IMG/VR virus record: IMGVR_UViG_3300020469_000011
Coordinates: 82,511 to 146,510 of that record
Length of the DNA stretch: 64,000 nucleotides
Origin: a virus
Strand: one strand, 5' to 3'
The position numbers were made by a program, and so were the translations under genes. Of this stretch, positions 42,602-52,229 are shown one piece after another. How positions within the stretch are numbered: position 1 is the first letter of the stretch; every line of letters begins with the position of its first letter. The notes under the pieces are model-generated. The model worked only from the letters and a program-made list of their open reading frames with translations, was not told the DNA's origin and searched no databases.

Positions 42602-44208
42602 TTATTTTTTAGTTGAATTTTTTCTGCATCAGAAAGTTGATTGTTTTTATCTAATACACTTACAAGTGCGTTTGATACCTTTGCTGAGAGTCTATTTGTA
42701 TGAACAAGATCAAGTATACGGTTCTTTAACATTCTTATAGCTCTATCATCTCTCAAACTCTGAAGAGTTTTTGAACCTTTTGACTTAGTTTCACCTGTGA
42801 ATACTTTATCAAAGATTGCTGGAAAAGCCTCTTGAACTTCTGCAGGTATCTTATATTGTTTCTTTGACTCAATAGGTATATCATAATTTGTTAACATGTG
42901 AACATTGATTGGCTCATCTTTAATCACATCAATAATAGTTTTTGAACTTGGATTTAAATGAAGAATTGCTGAAAGATTTTGCGGTCTTCTTTGAACTAAG
43001 TTGTTCAAGTCCTCTTGAGAAAATTTGATTTCAGAATGATTGATTAAAAAATCACGAACTTCTTTTGGACTGATATTTCTGGCAAGAGAAAGCATGAGTG
43101 ATTTATGGTCAACATCAATCATTTGGTCATAATAGTCTAAGTCTTTGTCCAATATTTCTTTTTCAACAATCGGTGGTAACTTTTGTGTCATCTTCTTCTT
43201 GTCAAGTAATGTCTTCTTATCCTTATCTTTTTTTGTCAGTATACGAACAAGGTCAGGATATTTTTCACGGGGTATCTCACTGATGTTCTTACCTCTGCGA
43301 ATATGAGTTTCTAACTCACCTTCTCTCTTTGCAAATTTTGTTGAACTATGTTTCTTATTATATTCTACATCTTTATTCGGAATAATTTTAACAACCTTAT
43401 AACCTTTGCGACTAAAAAACACGGCTTGTCTTGGTTCATTTTCATGAACTACACCTAATCCAGGATCTTCAACAAGGTCATAATAGAATTGCTTACCTGG
43501 TGCTCGACGAAGAATTGTTGCCCATAAAGTAGGCTTTGGTACATATTTCTTGATTACTGGATAAGATTCTTCTTCAGTTTTTTCAAACAGTTCAGACAAT
43601 TCATCCCAACTTTTCGTAACTAAAAATCCGGACATTCGTGTAACATTCCATAATTGACTTGCGACACGGCGAGTTGTTGCATTTTTTCTTGCATATTTTT
43701 CAATAGCACTAAAGTAACTTCTTGCCAATACTGAATCAAATTGCTTACCATGTTTCTTTTTCATTAAGTCAACAATATCGTGCCTTAGTTTAGGTAGGTC
43801 TGAATTTAAGTCACTTGTTTTATATGCAGCAACATTCAAAGTTTTACATTCTGGTGTTTTTTGAATCAAAGCGATCCAAGGTTTTTCTCCCGCAAATGGC
43901 ACACGAAAAACTTGCTCACCAGATTCTGAAGGTGGGGGGTACTCTTTATACATGTCTAACAAACTATATGTGTAGATGCCCCATGGCGTCATGTATTTTG
44001 ATTTGGTGTTCAAAAGAACTACAGGTGAATCTGACCTTTCATCATCTTTTTCTTTCTTTGTGTTCGTTTCGAAGTTTTTAGGATCTGTAATAAAAGTTGC
44101 ATAGTATCCAGGCTTATTGTATTTCTCAAGAGCATAATATGGTGCTTGTTTTGGATTCTGCTTTGGATTTTTTCTTGCTTCTGTGATAAACGAATGAAAA
44201 GATTTCAT
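42598..44208 (-). CDS. Large protein with capsid-targeting-like N-terminus
   Basis: The 536-residue product begins MKSFHSFITEARKNPKQ; FITE|A is a near-ideal targeting peptide and gp21 site. The N-terminal domain holds 'KPGYYATFIT' and 'YMTPWGIYTYSL' (about 78-89). A basic central part (about 290-360) is followed by helical repeats that look HEAT-like (about 370-460). No enzyme motif is clear. It lies 1 base from the EF-hand gene and overlaps the downstream targeting-type gene, so the two are coupled. Confidence 0.6.
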   Translation of the reverse strand: MKSFHSFITEARKNPKQNPKQAPYYALEKYNKPGYYATFITDPKNFETNTKKEKDDERSDSPVVLLNTKSKYMTPWGIYTYSLLDMYKEYPPPSESGEQVFRVPFAGEKPWIALIQKTPECKTLNVAAYKTSDLNSDLPKLRHDIVDLMKKKHGKQFDSVLARSYFSAIEKYARKNATTRRVASQLWNVTRMSGFLVTKSWDELSELFEKTEEESYPVIKKYVPKPTLWATILRRAPGKQFYYDLVEDPGLGVVHENEPRQAVFFSRKGYKVVKIIPNKDVEYNKKHSSTKFAKREGELETHIRRGKNISEIPREKYPDLVRILTKKDKDKKTLLDKKKMTQKLPPIVEKEILDKDLDYYDQMIDVDHKSLMLSLARNISPKEVRDFLINHSEIKFSQEDLNNLVQRRPQNLSAILHLNPSSKTIIDVIKDEPINVHMLTNYDIPIESKKQYKIPAEVQEAFPAIFDKVFTGETKSKGSKTLQSLRDDRAIRMLKNRILDLVHTNRLSAKVSNALVSVLDKNNQLSDAEKIQLKNK

Positions 44209-44676
44209 TTATTTTCTTGACATGTAGGCTTGAGCGCCAAAATAGAAACCAACTATTGATGCTTGAGCTAAGTAAAATAAACCTAGTAGGTCTGCAAGTG
44301 CAGAAACTCTACTATCTTTTAGAATAGGTGTAAATAAAACAATTGTAAATAAAACCATACTGATGATAGAAATCCAAGACATTCTTTTTTGAGCTTCAGC
44401 TTTTTCTTCTCTTAACTCTAATTCTAAAATTTTAGTTGTTCTTTCAATCTCTTCATCTGTAATAGTACCATCAGAATTCAAATCATATTTCTTTAAATAT
44501 TCTTGAATTTTTTCAGTCATCGGCTTCTTTTTAAAAAAGTTGAATCGCCAAATCATCATCATCTTACCGTATTTATCAACTTGTTTATTTTTATCTTGAC
44601 TGTTCTCAAGCCTTTTTTTTCTTAATACTTCATGTTCTAAATGAGTTTTATAAATTAAATCTCTGTAGTCGGACAT
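44209..44676 (-). CDS. EF-hand membrane protein
   Basis: The 155-residue protein has a canonical EF-hand loop 'DLNSDGTITDEE' near residue 70, in which positions 1, 3, 5, 9 and 12 fit Ca2+ coordination. It is followed by a charged coiled coil (about 83-98) and two hydrophobic spans (about 100-118 and 128-150, the second containing ALADLLGLFYLAQ). It may be a calcium-responsive membrane protein, such as a holin-like or sensor protein. It starts the operon with the two targeting-type genes. Confidence 0.65.
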   Translation of the reverse strand: MSDYRDLIYKTHLEHEVLRKKRLENSQDKNKQVDKYGKMMMIWRFNFFKKKPMTEKIQEYLKKYDLNSDGTITDEEIERTTKILELELREEKAEAQKRMSWISIISMVLFTIVLFTPILKDSRVSALADLLGLFYLAQASIVGFYFGAQAYMSRK

Positions 44677-44683
44677 AACAATC

Positions 44684-45553
44684 TCATAATTTATCTAAAA
44701 TTTTAGTAGCAATAGTTTCAGGTAAATAAGACTCTGGAAATTTTTCAAAAATTGGGACCGTACACATTTTGATAATACGATCTTTATCTTCTAGTATTTC
44801 ATTCATTTCATTTTCTATCTCTTCAAATGTTTTATTATGAGCGTTTATAAAAGTATTTGAATCAAAATATTTTAAAGCATCTTTTCCTCCCCAATAAATC
44901 GGTATACTTGTTGATAATAATGGATGTAAGAGTTTTTCTGTCATATAAACATCATCATATGCGTTTTCAAATGCAATAGTAAATAAAAAATCTTTTATGT
45001 AATTTAACTTATCTTCTTTTGTATTTCCTATACTATGTCCTATATTATTTGCAAATCTTCCAGCAGAGTGTACAAATCGTTTTTCAGAAAGAAATTTAAA
45101 AAAATCTGTTCTTGGTGAATATCCAACAGCAGGATTTCCAAAAATAAAATTACAATATTTATTTTTGTTATAAAATTTTCTTTTCTCTGTAGTTACTTTA
45201 TAATGATAAGGATCTTCTATATTTGTAAAATTGAGATATGCTAACCATAAAGGGCATTGGATATTTGTTTCTGATTCCTCATCATAAGAAATTGAGAAGT
45301 CACAAGGGTAGTCTTTTATTTCTACTTTAATCCAAGGATTAGTACCAATCAAAAATTTTTCACTAGCATAAAATATTTTTTTACATTTATCATATCTTGA
45401 AATTACGTTTTTTGGATTTCCAAAAACTCCATATATTAATAGATCTGGATTATGTGGAGTAATTTCAATTTTTGTTTTTAATCTTAAAATATCATTAAAA
45501 TAACAAATATTTGGGTCAAATCCTCCCCAAAAATTCTCATACCATATTTTCAT
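44684..45553 (-). CDS. GT10-family fucosyltransferase-like glycosyltransferase
   Basis: The 289-residue protein has the GT10 signature in its C-terminal half: 'FLFTIAFENAYDDVYMTEKLLHPLL' (residues about 188-213) followed by 'SIPIYWGG'. Family members transfer fucose from GDP-fucose in alpha-1,3 or alpha-1,4 linkage. It is the distal gene of the sugar cassette that makes GDP-deoxysugars. The acceptor is unknown (host LPS, capsule, or phage fibre). Confidence 0.8.
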   Translation of the reverse strand: MKIWYENFWGGFDPNICYFNDILRLKTKIEITPHNPDLLIYGVFGNPKNVISRYDKCKKIFYASEKFLIGTNPWIKVEIKDYPCDFSISYDEESETNIQCPLWLAYLNFTNIEDPYHYKVTTEKRKFYNKNKYCNFIFGNPAVGYSPRTDFFKFLSEKRFVHSAGRFANNIGHSIGNTKEDKLNYIKDFLFTIAFENAYDDVYMTEKLLHPLLSTSIPIYWGGKDALKYFDSNTFINAHNKTFEEIENEMNEILEDKDRIIKMCTVPIFEKFPESYLPETIATKILDKL

Positions 45554-47016
45554 TACTTCTCTCGATTTGCATATTGAACACCAACACCATCTTTTGCAGT
45601 TTCTGGTATGGGATATCCATAATGTTGGTAATGAAAATTAAAATTTGTTCTATAGTTAACTGTTGGTTTTTGATAATGAGTTGTTAAAATTTTATTTTCT
45701 AAGATATGTTTATACAAGATTTTATCACCAAATATGTGTTGGTCATCTTGAATCATCCACCAGATACTACATAAAGATTTTGATGAGCGATGAATCATAA
45801 AGCAATTTGTATCAATAAATTCTTTAGGATCTATTTCAAAACAAATTCCCATTAATTCTCCATCTAAAGTGCAGATATTTCTTTGACATGTTGCAATGGG
45901 TCTAGATTGAGTTAAATTTGCAGACATCTTTTCAGCGTGATTTGGTTCTATCCAATTATCATCATCTAACCAAAAAACTGCATCTGCTCCTCTTTGAAAA
46001 GCAGAAACAGAACCTATGAATCTTGGTGTATCTCCATAATCACGATGTGCCTTTGGTAAATTTATAATTTCAATACCATTTAAATTAATCGCATATTCTT
46101 TAACTTTATCTAAACCTTTATTACCATCAAACACAAGAATATGTGTAACATCTACTGTTTGATTGCGAACAGATTCAATATTTTTTTCAAGAAACTTAAT
46201 ATTCGGATCATACACCGGAGTAATACAATATATTTTCATTTTTGTTTTTAAATTATAAATTTTTCTAAAATCATCAAGACTTTCTCTTTTCATTGTCTTA
46301 TCACCAACTCTAATAAACTCTCCAATTCTCCAATAATCAGGATTGTTTACCATATGTGTAATAAGTTTTTGTTGACGGTCATACCAAGTTGTTTTTGTTG
46401 CTGAATCTATTTCTCTTGAATTTACTTTTTCATGTGGATGTGGATTATAAAAAGTATAGTCATCAATGACATAAAAAGGTAACATATCATTATTATAAGC
46501 CACGTTAGACAACATTAAATCAACACCATCAGAATATTCAAGGTCTAATTCAAACCATTTATCAATTAATAATTTAAGTAAATCTTTACGCACAAGAGTA
46601 AATCCCATCTCAAAAAAATTACACTCTCTTACTCCTTTACCTGTTGTTTCAAAAAATTTTGCAAAAAAACCATAGTCTTTACCATCTCTACTAAAAGTAC
46701 AAGCACTCCAATTATTTTTATTTGCTCTTTCAAAAGCTTCTTCTATTTCTTTTGGCTCTACAGTTAAATCACTGTCAACTAATAAAACGTATTCATAATC
46801 TTTAAATTGTTTATAATGATTTGCAAAGTTTGTAAAAATGGTTCCTTTACTTTTTGAAACATAAGACATTCCTAAATTGTTTATTTTTTTATATACTTTT
46901 TCATCATCTCCATAAAAGTTCATGGCTCGGTCATATACTGATGATTCATTTTCAGCCCAAGAGAGCCATTGATTTTCATGATCACCAGCACCGCTATAAA
47001 TCAAATATTTTTTCAT
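45553..47016 (-). CDS. Two-domain glycosyltransferase (GT2-like)
   Basis: The 487-residue protein has two GT-A-type domains. The N-terminal domain (about 1-220) has 'YVLLVDSDLTVEPKEI'. The C-terminal domain (from about 234: MKIYCITPVYDPNIKFLEKN) has 'AVFWLDDDNWIEPNHAE', a DxD-type acidic centre. The start overlaps nothing; the stop abuts the GT10 gene by one base. It probably adds two different sugars to the same glycan. Confidence 0.75.
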   Translation of the reverse strand: MKKYLIYSGAGDHENQWLSWAENESSVYDRAMNFYGDDEKVYKKINNLGMSYVSKSKGTIFTNFANHYKQFKDYEYVLLVDSDLTVEPKEIEEAFERANKNNWSACTFSRDGKDYGFFAKFFETTGKGVRECNFFEMGFTLVRKDLLKLLIDKWFELDLEYSDGVDLMLSNVAYNNDMLPFYVIDDYTFYNPHPHEKVNSREIDSATKTTWYDRQQKLITHMVNNPDYWRIGEFIRVGDKTMKRESLDDFRKIYNLKTKMKIYCITPVYDPNIKFLEKNIESVRNQTVDVTHILVFDGNKGLDKVKEYAINLNGIEIINLPKAHRDYGDTPRFIGSVSAFQRGADAVFWLDDDNWIEPNHAEKMSANLTQSRPIATCQRNICTLDGELMGICFEIDPKEFIDTNCFMIHRSSKSLCSIWWMIQDDQHIFGDKILYKHILENKILTTHYQKPTVNYRTNFNFHYQHYGYPIPETAKDGVGVQYANREK

Positions 47017-47017
47017 A

Positions 47018-47650
47018 TTACCTCAATTCGGCATAAGCATAATTACAAAAACGATTTTCAATATCACTATGTCCTACTAATTGTTTACCTAATCTATCTG
47101 AAATAAACCACTTAGGGTCAGTTTGAAATTTTTGCCAGGCTATATCTATTGCATTTATATGATGCTCTTGATTAGTCATTAAATTATCAGCAGATTCTTT
47201 GATAGAAGGGATCATTTTTTCTAAGAATATTGGACTAGCTGCATAACAAGATGTTGTTTGTACTTTATAACATTTATGTATATATTTCAAATTTGTTTTA
47301 TGTACAGTGTCAGTAGTAACATATCCTAAATTACATATATTGTAATCTATTTTACTTAATAAATCAAAAACATTATTTACTGTTTCTTCATTTACAATAA
47401 ATTCAAAATCATCTTCTACTATTAAAATTTTATCATATTTTTCAAAGATTGATTCATTCCAAATTGCAAGATGTGAATAAGAACAACCTGCTGCTCTTTG
47501 TGTAATTGACGAATATTTTGTGTGATCAAAAGCAGAAAATCTTTTAACTTCTTTAACATATTTTTTAAAAATAGGTATTACATTAGACTCTATATGCTCT
47601 TTACGATCTAATCTTGAATCCAAATTTATATAATATAAACAATCAATCAT
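47018..47650 (-). CDS. GT25-family glycosyltransferase
   Basis: The 210-residue protein opens 'YYINLDSRLDRKEHIESN' (typical GT25/LPS glycosyltransferase start) and has 'YDKILIVEDDFEF' (about 74-86), the metal-binding EDD centre. The family commonly adds galactose or glucose to LPS or glycans. It overlaps the GT11 gene by 4 bases. Confidence 0.75.
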   Translation of the reverse strand: MIDCLYYINLDSRLDRKEHIESNVIPIFKKYVKEVKRFSAFDHTKYSSITQRAAGCSYSHLAIWNESIFEKYDKILIVEDDFEFIVNEETVNNVFDLLSKIDYNICNLGYVTTDTVHKTNLKYIHKCYKVQTTSCYAASPIFLEKMIPSIKESADNLMTNQEHHINAIDIAWQKFQTDPKWFISDRLGKQLVGHSDIENRFCNYAYAELR

Positions 47651-48423
47651 AATTTACACCAATCCTTACAATATAAGTCAGAAGTATCATGAACTCCCTG
47701 TGCAAACCAATTTTTTGGAGCAATCACTTGTTTTGAATTTGATAACCAAGCACCCCACCAACTAAGAGAACTGTTCGCTAATATGTGATAATTACAAAGA
47801 GACATTAAATATAAACAGACATAGACATTTTTATCAATAAACATTATATTATCTTTTTGAAAAAGAGTCTGCTGTCTACACCAATCCAAATCATCAGAAA
47901 AAATAAAACATATTTTGTTCTTTGATTCAAGAATGTCTAATGCTTTTGAATAGTATTCAATAGAACAAACAGGAAGAACATTTTGAATATCAAGATAATC
48001 TGCTCTTCTAACATGAAGTGAAATTATATTTTCAGTATTAAATTTATATATGTCAAATTTTTCTTTAATTTTTTTATCAAAAGTAAAAATTTTTTTTAAG
48101 TCATTACTAATATGTTTAAAATATTTTTCAGTTTGAAAATATCCCTGTAAATTTACACTATCAGGACATCTTTCAAATAATTCTTTATCAAAATTAAAAT
48201 TTTTTTCTTGTATTGTGAAAACATTTTGAAAATTAAAAAAATCGGCTTGAATATCAAAACAATTATATATAGAACTTTTTAATGGATAATTTTTTCCAAA
48301 ATTTTGTTTTGATGGTATCATGATTTCATAATTATGATACTTAGCAATACCTAATAAAGATGAATATTGAAACATCTGATTACCAAGATGTCCAAAATTT
48401 CCAAGGTTGTTAAAAGAAATCAT
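47647..48423 (-). CDS. GT11-family alpha-1,2-fucosyltransferase-like enzyme
   Basis: The 258-residue protein has all three GT11 hallmarks: N-terminal 'LGNFGHLGNQMFQYSSL', central 'IISLHVRRADYLD' (about 113-125) and C-terminal 'CNYHILANSSLSWWGAWLS' (about 205-223). The donor is GDP-fucose (or GDP-colitose for some relatives). It is directly downstream of the ColD-like gene. Confidence 0.88.
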   Translation of the reverse strand: MISFNNLGNFGHLGNQMFQYSSLLGIAKYHNYEIMIPSKQNFGKNYPLKSSIYNCFDIQADFFNFQNVFTIQEKNFNFDKELFERCPDSVNLQGYFQTEKYFKHISNDLKKIFTFDKKIKEKFDIYKFNTENIISLHVRRADYLDIQNVLPVCSIEYYSKALDILESKNKICFIFSDDLDWCRQQTLFQKDNIMFIDKNVYVCLYLMSLCNYHILANSSLSWWGAWLSNSKQVIAPKNWFAQGVHDTSDLYCKDWCKL

Positions 48424-49578
48424 TTAAATTTCAGATAATATTTTTCTTAAAACATCTAATTCTTCTTCTCCAACAAATTGATTATTTCCTATATATAGGC
48501 CATGCTCATGTAAAATATCAACATTTGAAACTTTTTTTGTGCTTTCAATTTTGTAATTTATGTATGGCTGCTTCAATAAATTTCCAGCAACTATAGGACG
48601 ATACTCAATTTTATTTTCTAAAAATTTATTAATTAAATTATTTTTAACTTCAGTATTTTTACATATGAAAGGTAAACAAAATGAACTATTTCTCATATTA
48701 TTTTTAAGAGTATGAAAATTATTATTATCATTAATTAATTTTACAAATTCTGAATATATTTTATTACGATTAATAATAAAACCATCAAGTTTTTTTAGTT
48801 GAGACAATCCTAAAATGGCAGATAATTCAGTATTCCGAAAATTATAACCATCAGTTACAAATAAAAAAGACTTTTCAATATTTGAATATTGATTTGCATA
48901 TTCATCAAATTTATCAGAAACTCTCGCTAAACCGTGTGACCGTTTGATTTTCATTAGATCGTATAAATTTGAATCGTTTGTAGAAATCATTCCTCCTTCA
49001 ATCGTGGTCATGTGGTGTCCAAAATAAAAACTAAAAGTTGCGCCTAAACTATCAGAACCAATTTTAGTATTATTTTCATCTAGACATCCATGTGATTCAC
49101 AAACATCATCAATAAAGATAGATTCTGTAAAAATTTCTTTATACTTTTTTATGTTTGCAGGAAATCCTAAAAGATGTGTTGTGAAAACTATTTTGATATC
49201 TGGATGTTTTTCTTTTATTAACAATAGCTCATCTTCATCAAAACTAAAATTATCAAAATTTATATCACAAAAAATTGGAGTAAGTCCTAATTGAAAAATG
49301 GGATTGATATTTGTTACCCAAGTACATGCAGGTAATAAAACTTTATCACCTTTTTTTAAATTATACTTTTCAATAATTGACGCTACTAATAAGAAATCAG
49401 CCGTACTACCAGAAGTTACAAATAATGAGTGTTTTGCCCCCAACCATTCAGACCATCTTGTTTCAAATTCTTCAACCTTAATTCCCTGAGTAAATCTATC
49501 AGAAGTTAAAATAAATTGTATGAGTTTAAACTTATCTAATAAAGTTATTGAGTTTTTCATTAAAGGCCAATTATACAT
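48424..49578 (-). CDS. colD: ColD-type GDP-4-keto-6-deoxymannose 3-dehydratase
   Basis: The 384-residue PLP-dependent sugar enzyme of the DegT/DnrJ fold has 'LLPACTWVTNINPIFQLGL' (about 85-103) and 'FSFYFGHHMTTIEGGM' (about 180-195). At the position of the usual Schiff-base Lys there is His (FGHHMTT), the hallmark of ColD, which removes the 3-hydroxyl of GDP-4-keto-6-deoxymannose instead of transferring an amino group. With Gmd and the Fcl/ColC-like enzyme it would make GDP-colitose. The start overlaps the upstream gene by 8 bases. Confidence 0.8.
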   Translation of the reverse strand: MYNWPLMKNSITLLDKFKLIQFILTSDRFTQGIKVEEFETRWSEWLGAKHSLFVTSGSTADFLLVASIIEKYNLKKGDKVLLPACTWVTNINPIFQLGLTPIFCDINFDNFSFDEDELLLIKEKHPDIKIVFTTHLLGFPANIKKYKEIFTESIFIDDVCESHGCLDENNTKIGSDSLGATFSFYFGHHMTTIEGGMISTNDSNLYDLMKIKRSHGLARVSDKFDEYANQYSNIEKSFLFVTDGYNFRNTELSAILGLSQLKKLDGFIINRNKIYSEFVKLINDNNNFHTLKNNMRNSSFCLPFICKNTEVKNNLINKFLENKIEYRPIVAGNLLKQPYINYKIESTKKVSNVDILHEHGLYIGNNQFVGEEELDVLRKILSEI

Positions 49579-50506
49579 AATTTATTCTCTTTTTATACCA
49601 TTCATAAGTTTGTGTAAGACCATCTTCAAATTTAGTTTTAGCTTTCCAACCAAAATTAGATAATTTACTTACATCAAGTAATTTTCTTGGCATTCCGTCT
49701 GGTTTGGTATGGTCCCAAATTACCGAACCTTCATATTCTATTATTGAACATAAAGTATACACTAGTTTTTTAATAGTTATATCTACACCTGTTCCTACAT
49801 TTATAATATCTGAATTTTCATAATTATTCATACAGAAAATACATGCTTCTGCTAAATCATCAACATATAAAAATTCTCTTTTGGCAGAGCCCGTACCCCA
49901 ACATACTATCTCTTTATATTTCTTTGTCTTAGCTTCATGAATCTTATTAATTAATGCAGGAATTACATGACCACTTTCTAAGCTAAAATTGTCATTTGGT
50001 CCATATATATTAGTAGGCATTAAACTTATAGTGTTAAATTCATATTGGTCTTTATATGATTTACACATTTGTATGCCAGCTATTTTTGCAATTGCATATG
50101 AATCATTAGTCTCTTCTAATTTGCCTGTAAGAAAATATTCTTCTTTAATTGGCTGTTCTGCTAATTTAGGATAGATACATGATGAGCCGAGAAAACAAAG
50201 TTTCTTAACACCACTTTGATATGCTTTATGAATTACATTTGTTTGTATACTTAAATTATCATATATAAATTCAGCTTTTTTAGAACTATTAGCCATTATT
50301 CCTCCAACTTTTGCTGCTGAAAGAAAAACATAATCAATTTTATAATTATCAAAAATATAATTTACACCTTCCTTTTCTCTCAAATCAAAATCTTTACTAC
50401 TAAATGTAAGTATATTTTTATAACCACTTTCTTTTAATTTTTTTACAATTGTTGATCCAACAAGACCGTTATGACCAGCAACGTAAATTTTAGATTTTTT
50501 TTCCAT
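49571..50506 (-). CDS. fcl: GDP-fucose synthase / GDP-colitose synthase-like epimerase-reductase
   Basis: The 311-residue short-chain dehydrogenase has 'YVAGHNGLVGSTIVKKL' (NADP-binding), 'CFLGSSCIYPK' (catalytic Ser and Cys, about 105-115), 'DSYAIAKIAG' (Y-x3-K, about 135) and 'SGHVIPALI' (His about 179). All Fcl residues are present. Because ColD is adjacent and ColC is homologous to Fcl, the true product may be GDP-colitose. The enzyme acts as a 3,5-epimerase/4-reductase in the cytoplasm. Confidence 0.88.
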   Translation of the reverse strand: MEKKSKIYVAGHNGLVGSTIVKKLKESGYKNILTFSSKDFDLREKEGVNYIFDNYKIDYVFLSAAKVGGIMANSSKKAEFIYDNLSIQTNVIHKAYQSGVKKLCFLGSSCIYPKLAEQPIKEEYFLTGKLEETNDSYAIAKIAGIQMCKSYKDQYEFNTISLMPTNIYGPNDNFSLESGHVIPALINKIHEAKTKKYKEIVCWGTGSAKREFLYVDDLAEACIFCMNNYENSDIINVGTGVDITIKKLVYTLCSIIEYEGSVIWDHTKPDGMPRKLLDVSKLSNFGWKAKTKFEDGLTQTYEWYKKRINYV

Positions 50507-50510
50507 TTAT

Positions 50511-51224
50511 TTACACCGTGAATCCATAATTTTTATTAGTATATTTTTTTAAATAATCATTTTTTTCTATCCATTTAATCCACTCATAATCTGCTGTTTT
50601 ATTATATTCATCAAATGATGAATTTATTGAATTCATTTTTTTTCTTACACCTGACCTCATATGACTAATTGAAGTATTATCAAGAATAATATTTTTTAAT
50701 CCTAAAGAATTTGATATATTTGAACTAATAAAATCAACCCAACCATATTTGTGTGTTGGAATTGAAGGATGTAATTTTTTCAAAATTTCTACATTATAAA
50801 AAGGACAAATATTTTCAATAAAATAAACTTCACGATAATTTTCTCCTATCTTAAACATAACAGGATATGGACACCCATCATCAATAATTGATGAGTGTAT
50901 TATACCAGTATTTTTGTTAAAATGTTTTAAAGAAGATTCAATTAAATTGTTAGATATATTAAAAATATCGTTATTAAAAATACCAACAAATAAATTTTTA
51001 TCATCCTTATGTTTATCAATTATCCAATCATAAAAACCACCCACGTTTATATTTTTAATTCCTAAATTAATAGTGAACTCATTAGAAAAAGATTCTTCTA
51101 AAATGTCTGAATTTTCTAAAACATATAAATTATTTGTTTGTTTTTTTAAAGATTGAAAAACTAAACTTGTAAAATCTTTTGAATTGTGAGATAGTATATA
51201 AATTATATAATCATTTTTCTCCAT
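50511..51224 (-). CDS. GT2-like glycosyltransferase
   Basis: The 237-residue protein opens '[21 protein letters not shown]' and has '[12 protein letters not shown]' (acidic nucleotide-sugar site, about 79-90), a later 'KYGWVDF' and '[12 protein letters not shown]'. This is a short GT-A fold of the GT2 type. The start overlaps the Gmd stop region by 14 bases. Specificity unknown. Confidence 0.6.
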   Translation of the reverse strand: MEKNDYIIYILSHNSKDFTSLVFQSLKKQTNNLYVLENSDILEESFSNEFTINLGIKNINVGGFYDWIIDKHKDDKNLFVGIFNNDIFNISNNLIESSLKHFNKNTGIIHSSIIDDGCPYPVMFKIGENYREVYFIENICPFYNVEILKKLHPSIPTHKYGWVDFISSNISNSLGLKNIILDNTSISHMRSGVRKKMNSINSSFDEYNKTADYEWIKWIEKNDYLKKYTNKNYGFTV

Positions 51225-52218
51225 AATACATTTCCTCCACTAACATATCAAAATCATATTCAGGATTCCACCCCAATGTCCATCTAGCTTTTTTTGAGTT
51301 ACCAAGTAAAGATTCTACTTCCGTTGGACGATAATATTTGATATCTACACTGACAAGAGTTTTACCAGATTTTTTATCATATCCATATTCAAACTCATGG
51401 TTTCCTGTCCATACTAAGTCATAGCCAGCAAGTTTTGAAACTCTTTCAACAAAATCTCGAACTGAATATTGCTTACCCGTAGCAATCACATAATCATCAG
51501 GAACGTCTTGCTGTAACATCAACCACATTGCTTTTACATAATCTTTTGCATGACCCCAATCACGTTTTGCATTTAAATTGCCAAGTTTTAAAATATCAAT
51601 TTTTCCTGTCTGAATATCGTGAAATCCATTAACAATTTTTTTTGTCACAAAAGTATTACCTCTTCTTGGTGATTCATGATTAAAAAGAATACCAGAACTT
51701 GCATGAATGCCATATGCTTCACGATAATTTTTAACAATCCAAAAGCCATATATTTTTGCTACTCCATAAGGAGAGCGAGGATAAAAAGGAGTTGTTTCTG
51801 TCTGAGGAGTTTCTTGAACTAAACCATATAGTTCAGAAGTTGAAGCTTGATAAAAACGAACTTTATTTTCTAAACCTAATGTTCGAATTGCTTCAAGAAA
51901 TCTCAAAGTTCCAAGACCATCAACTTCTCCGGTATAGTCTGGAATTTCAAAAGAAACTTTTACATGAGATTGTGCGGCTAAATTATATATTTCATCAGGT
52001 CTTGTTTTTTGTATGATATGTAAAAGACTTGAACCATCTGTCATATCACCAAAATGTAATGTTAAATTAGAATTGTTAAATAAATGATCAATTCTTTTAG
52101 TGTTAAAAGATGAAGACCTACGAATAATACCATGAACTTGATAACCTTTTTCAAGAAGTAATTCTGCTAGATAAGAGCCGTCTTGGCCTGTTATTCCACT
52201 TATTAATGCTGTTTTCAT
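51211..52218 (-). CDS. gmd: GDP-mannose 4,6-dehydratase
   Basis: The 335-residue enzyme has '[20 protein letters not shown]' (NADP-binding), '[11 protein letters not shown]' (about 121-131), '[12 protein letters not shown]' (Y-x3-K, about 149), '[16 protein letters not shown]' and '[16 protein letters not shown]'. It makes GDP-4-keto-6-deoxymannose, the branch point for fucose and colitose. No GDP-mannose synthesis gene is in the window, so host GDP-mannose must feed the pathway. Confidence 0.95.
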   Translation of the reverse strand: MKTALISGITGQDGSYLAELLLEKGYQVHGIIRRSSSFNTKRIDHLFNNSNLTLHFGDMTDGSSLLHIIQKTRPDEIYNLAAQSHVKVSFEIPDYTGEVDGLGTLRFLEAIRTLGLENKVRFYQASTSELYGLVQETPQTETTPFYPRSPYGVAKIYGFWIVKNYREAYGIHASSGILFNHESPRRGNTFVTKKIVNGFHDIQTGKIDILKLGNLNAKRDWGHAKDYVKAMWLMLQQDVPDDYVIATGKQYSVRDFVERVSKLAGYDLVWTGNHEFEYGYDKKSGKTLVSVDIKYYRPTEVESLLGNSKKARWTLGWNPEYDFDMLVEEMYYGEK

Positions 52219-52229
52219 AAAAAAAATAA

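Noticed and set aside
44574-44581. Late-promoter-like GATAAATA on the minus strand within the EF-hand gene
   Set aside because: Such octamers are expected often by chance in DNA this AT-rich; I kept only those in gaps or at gene starts.
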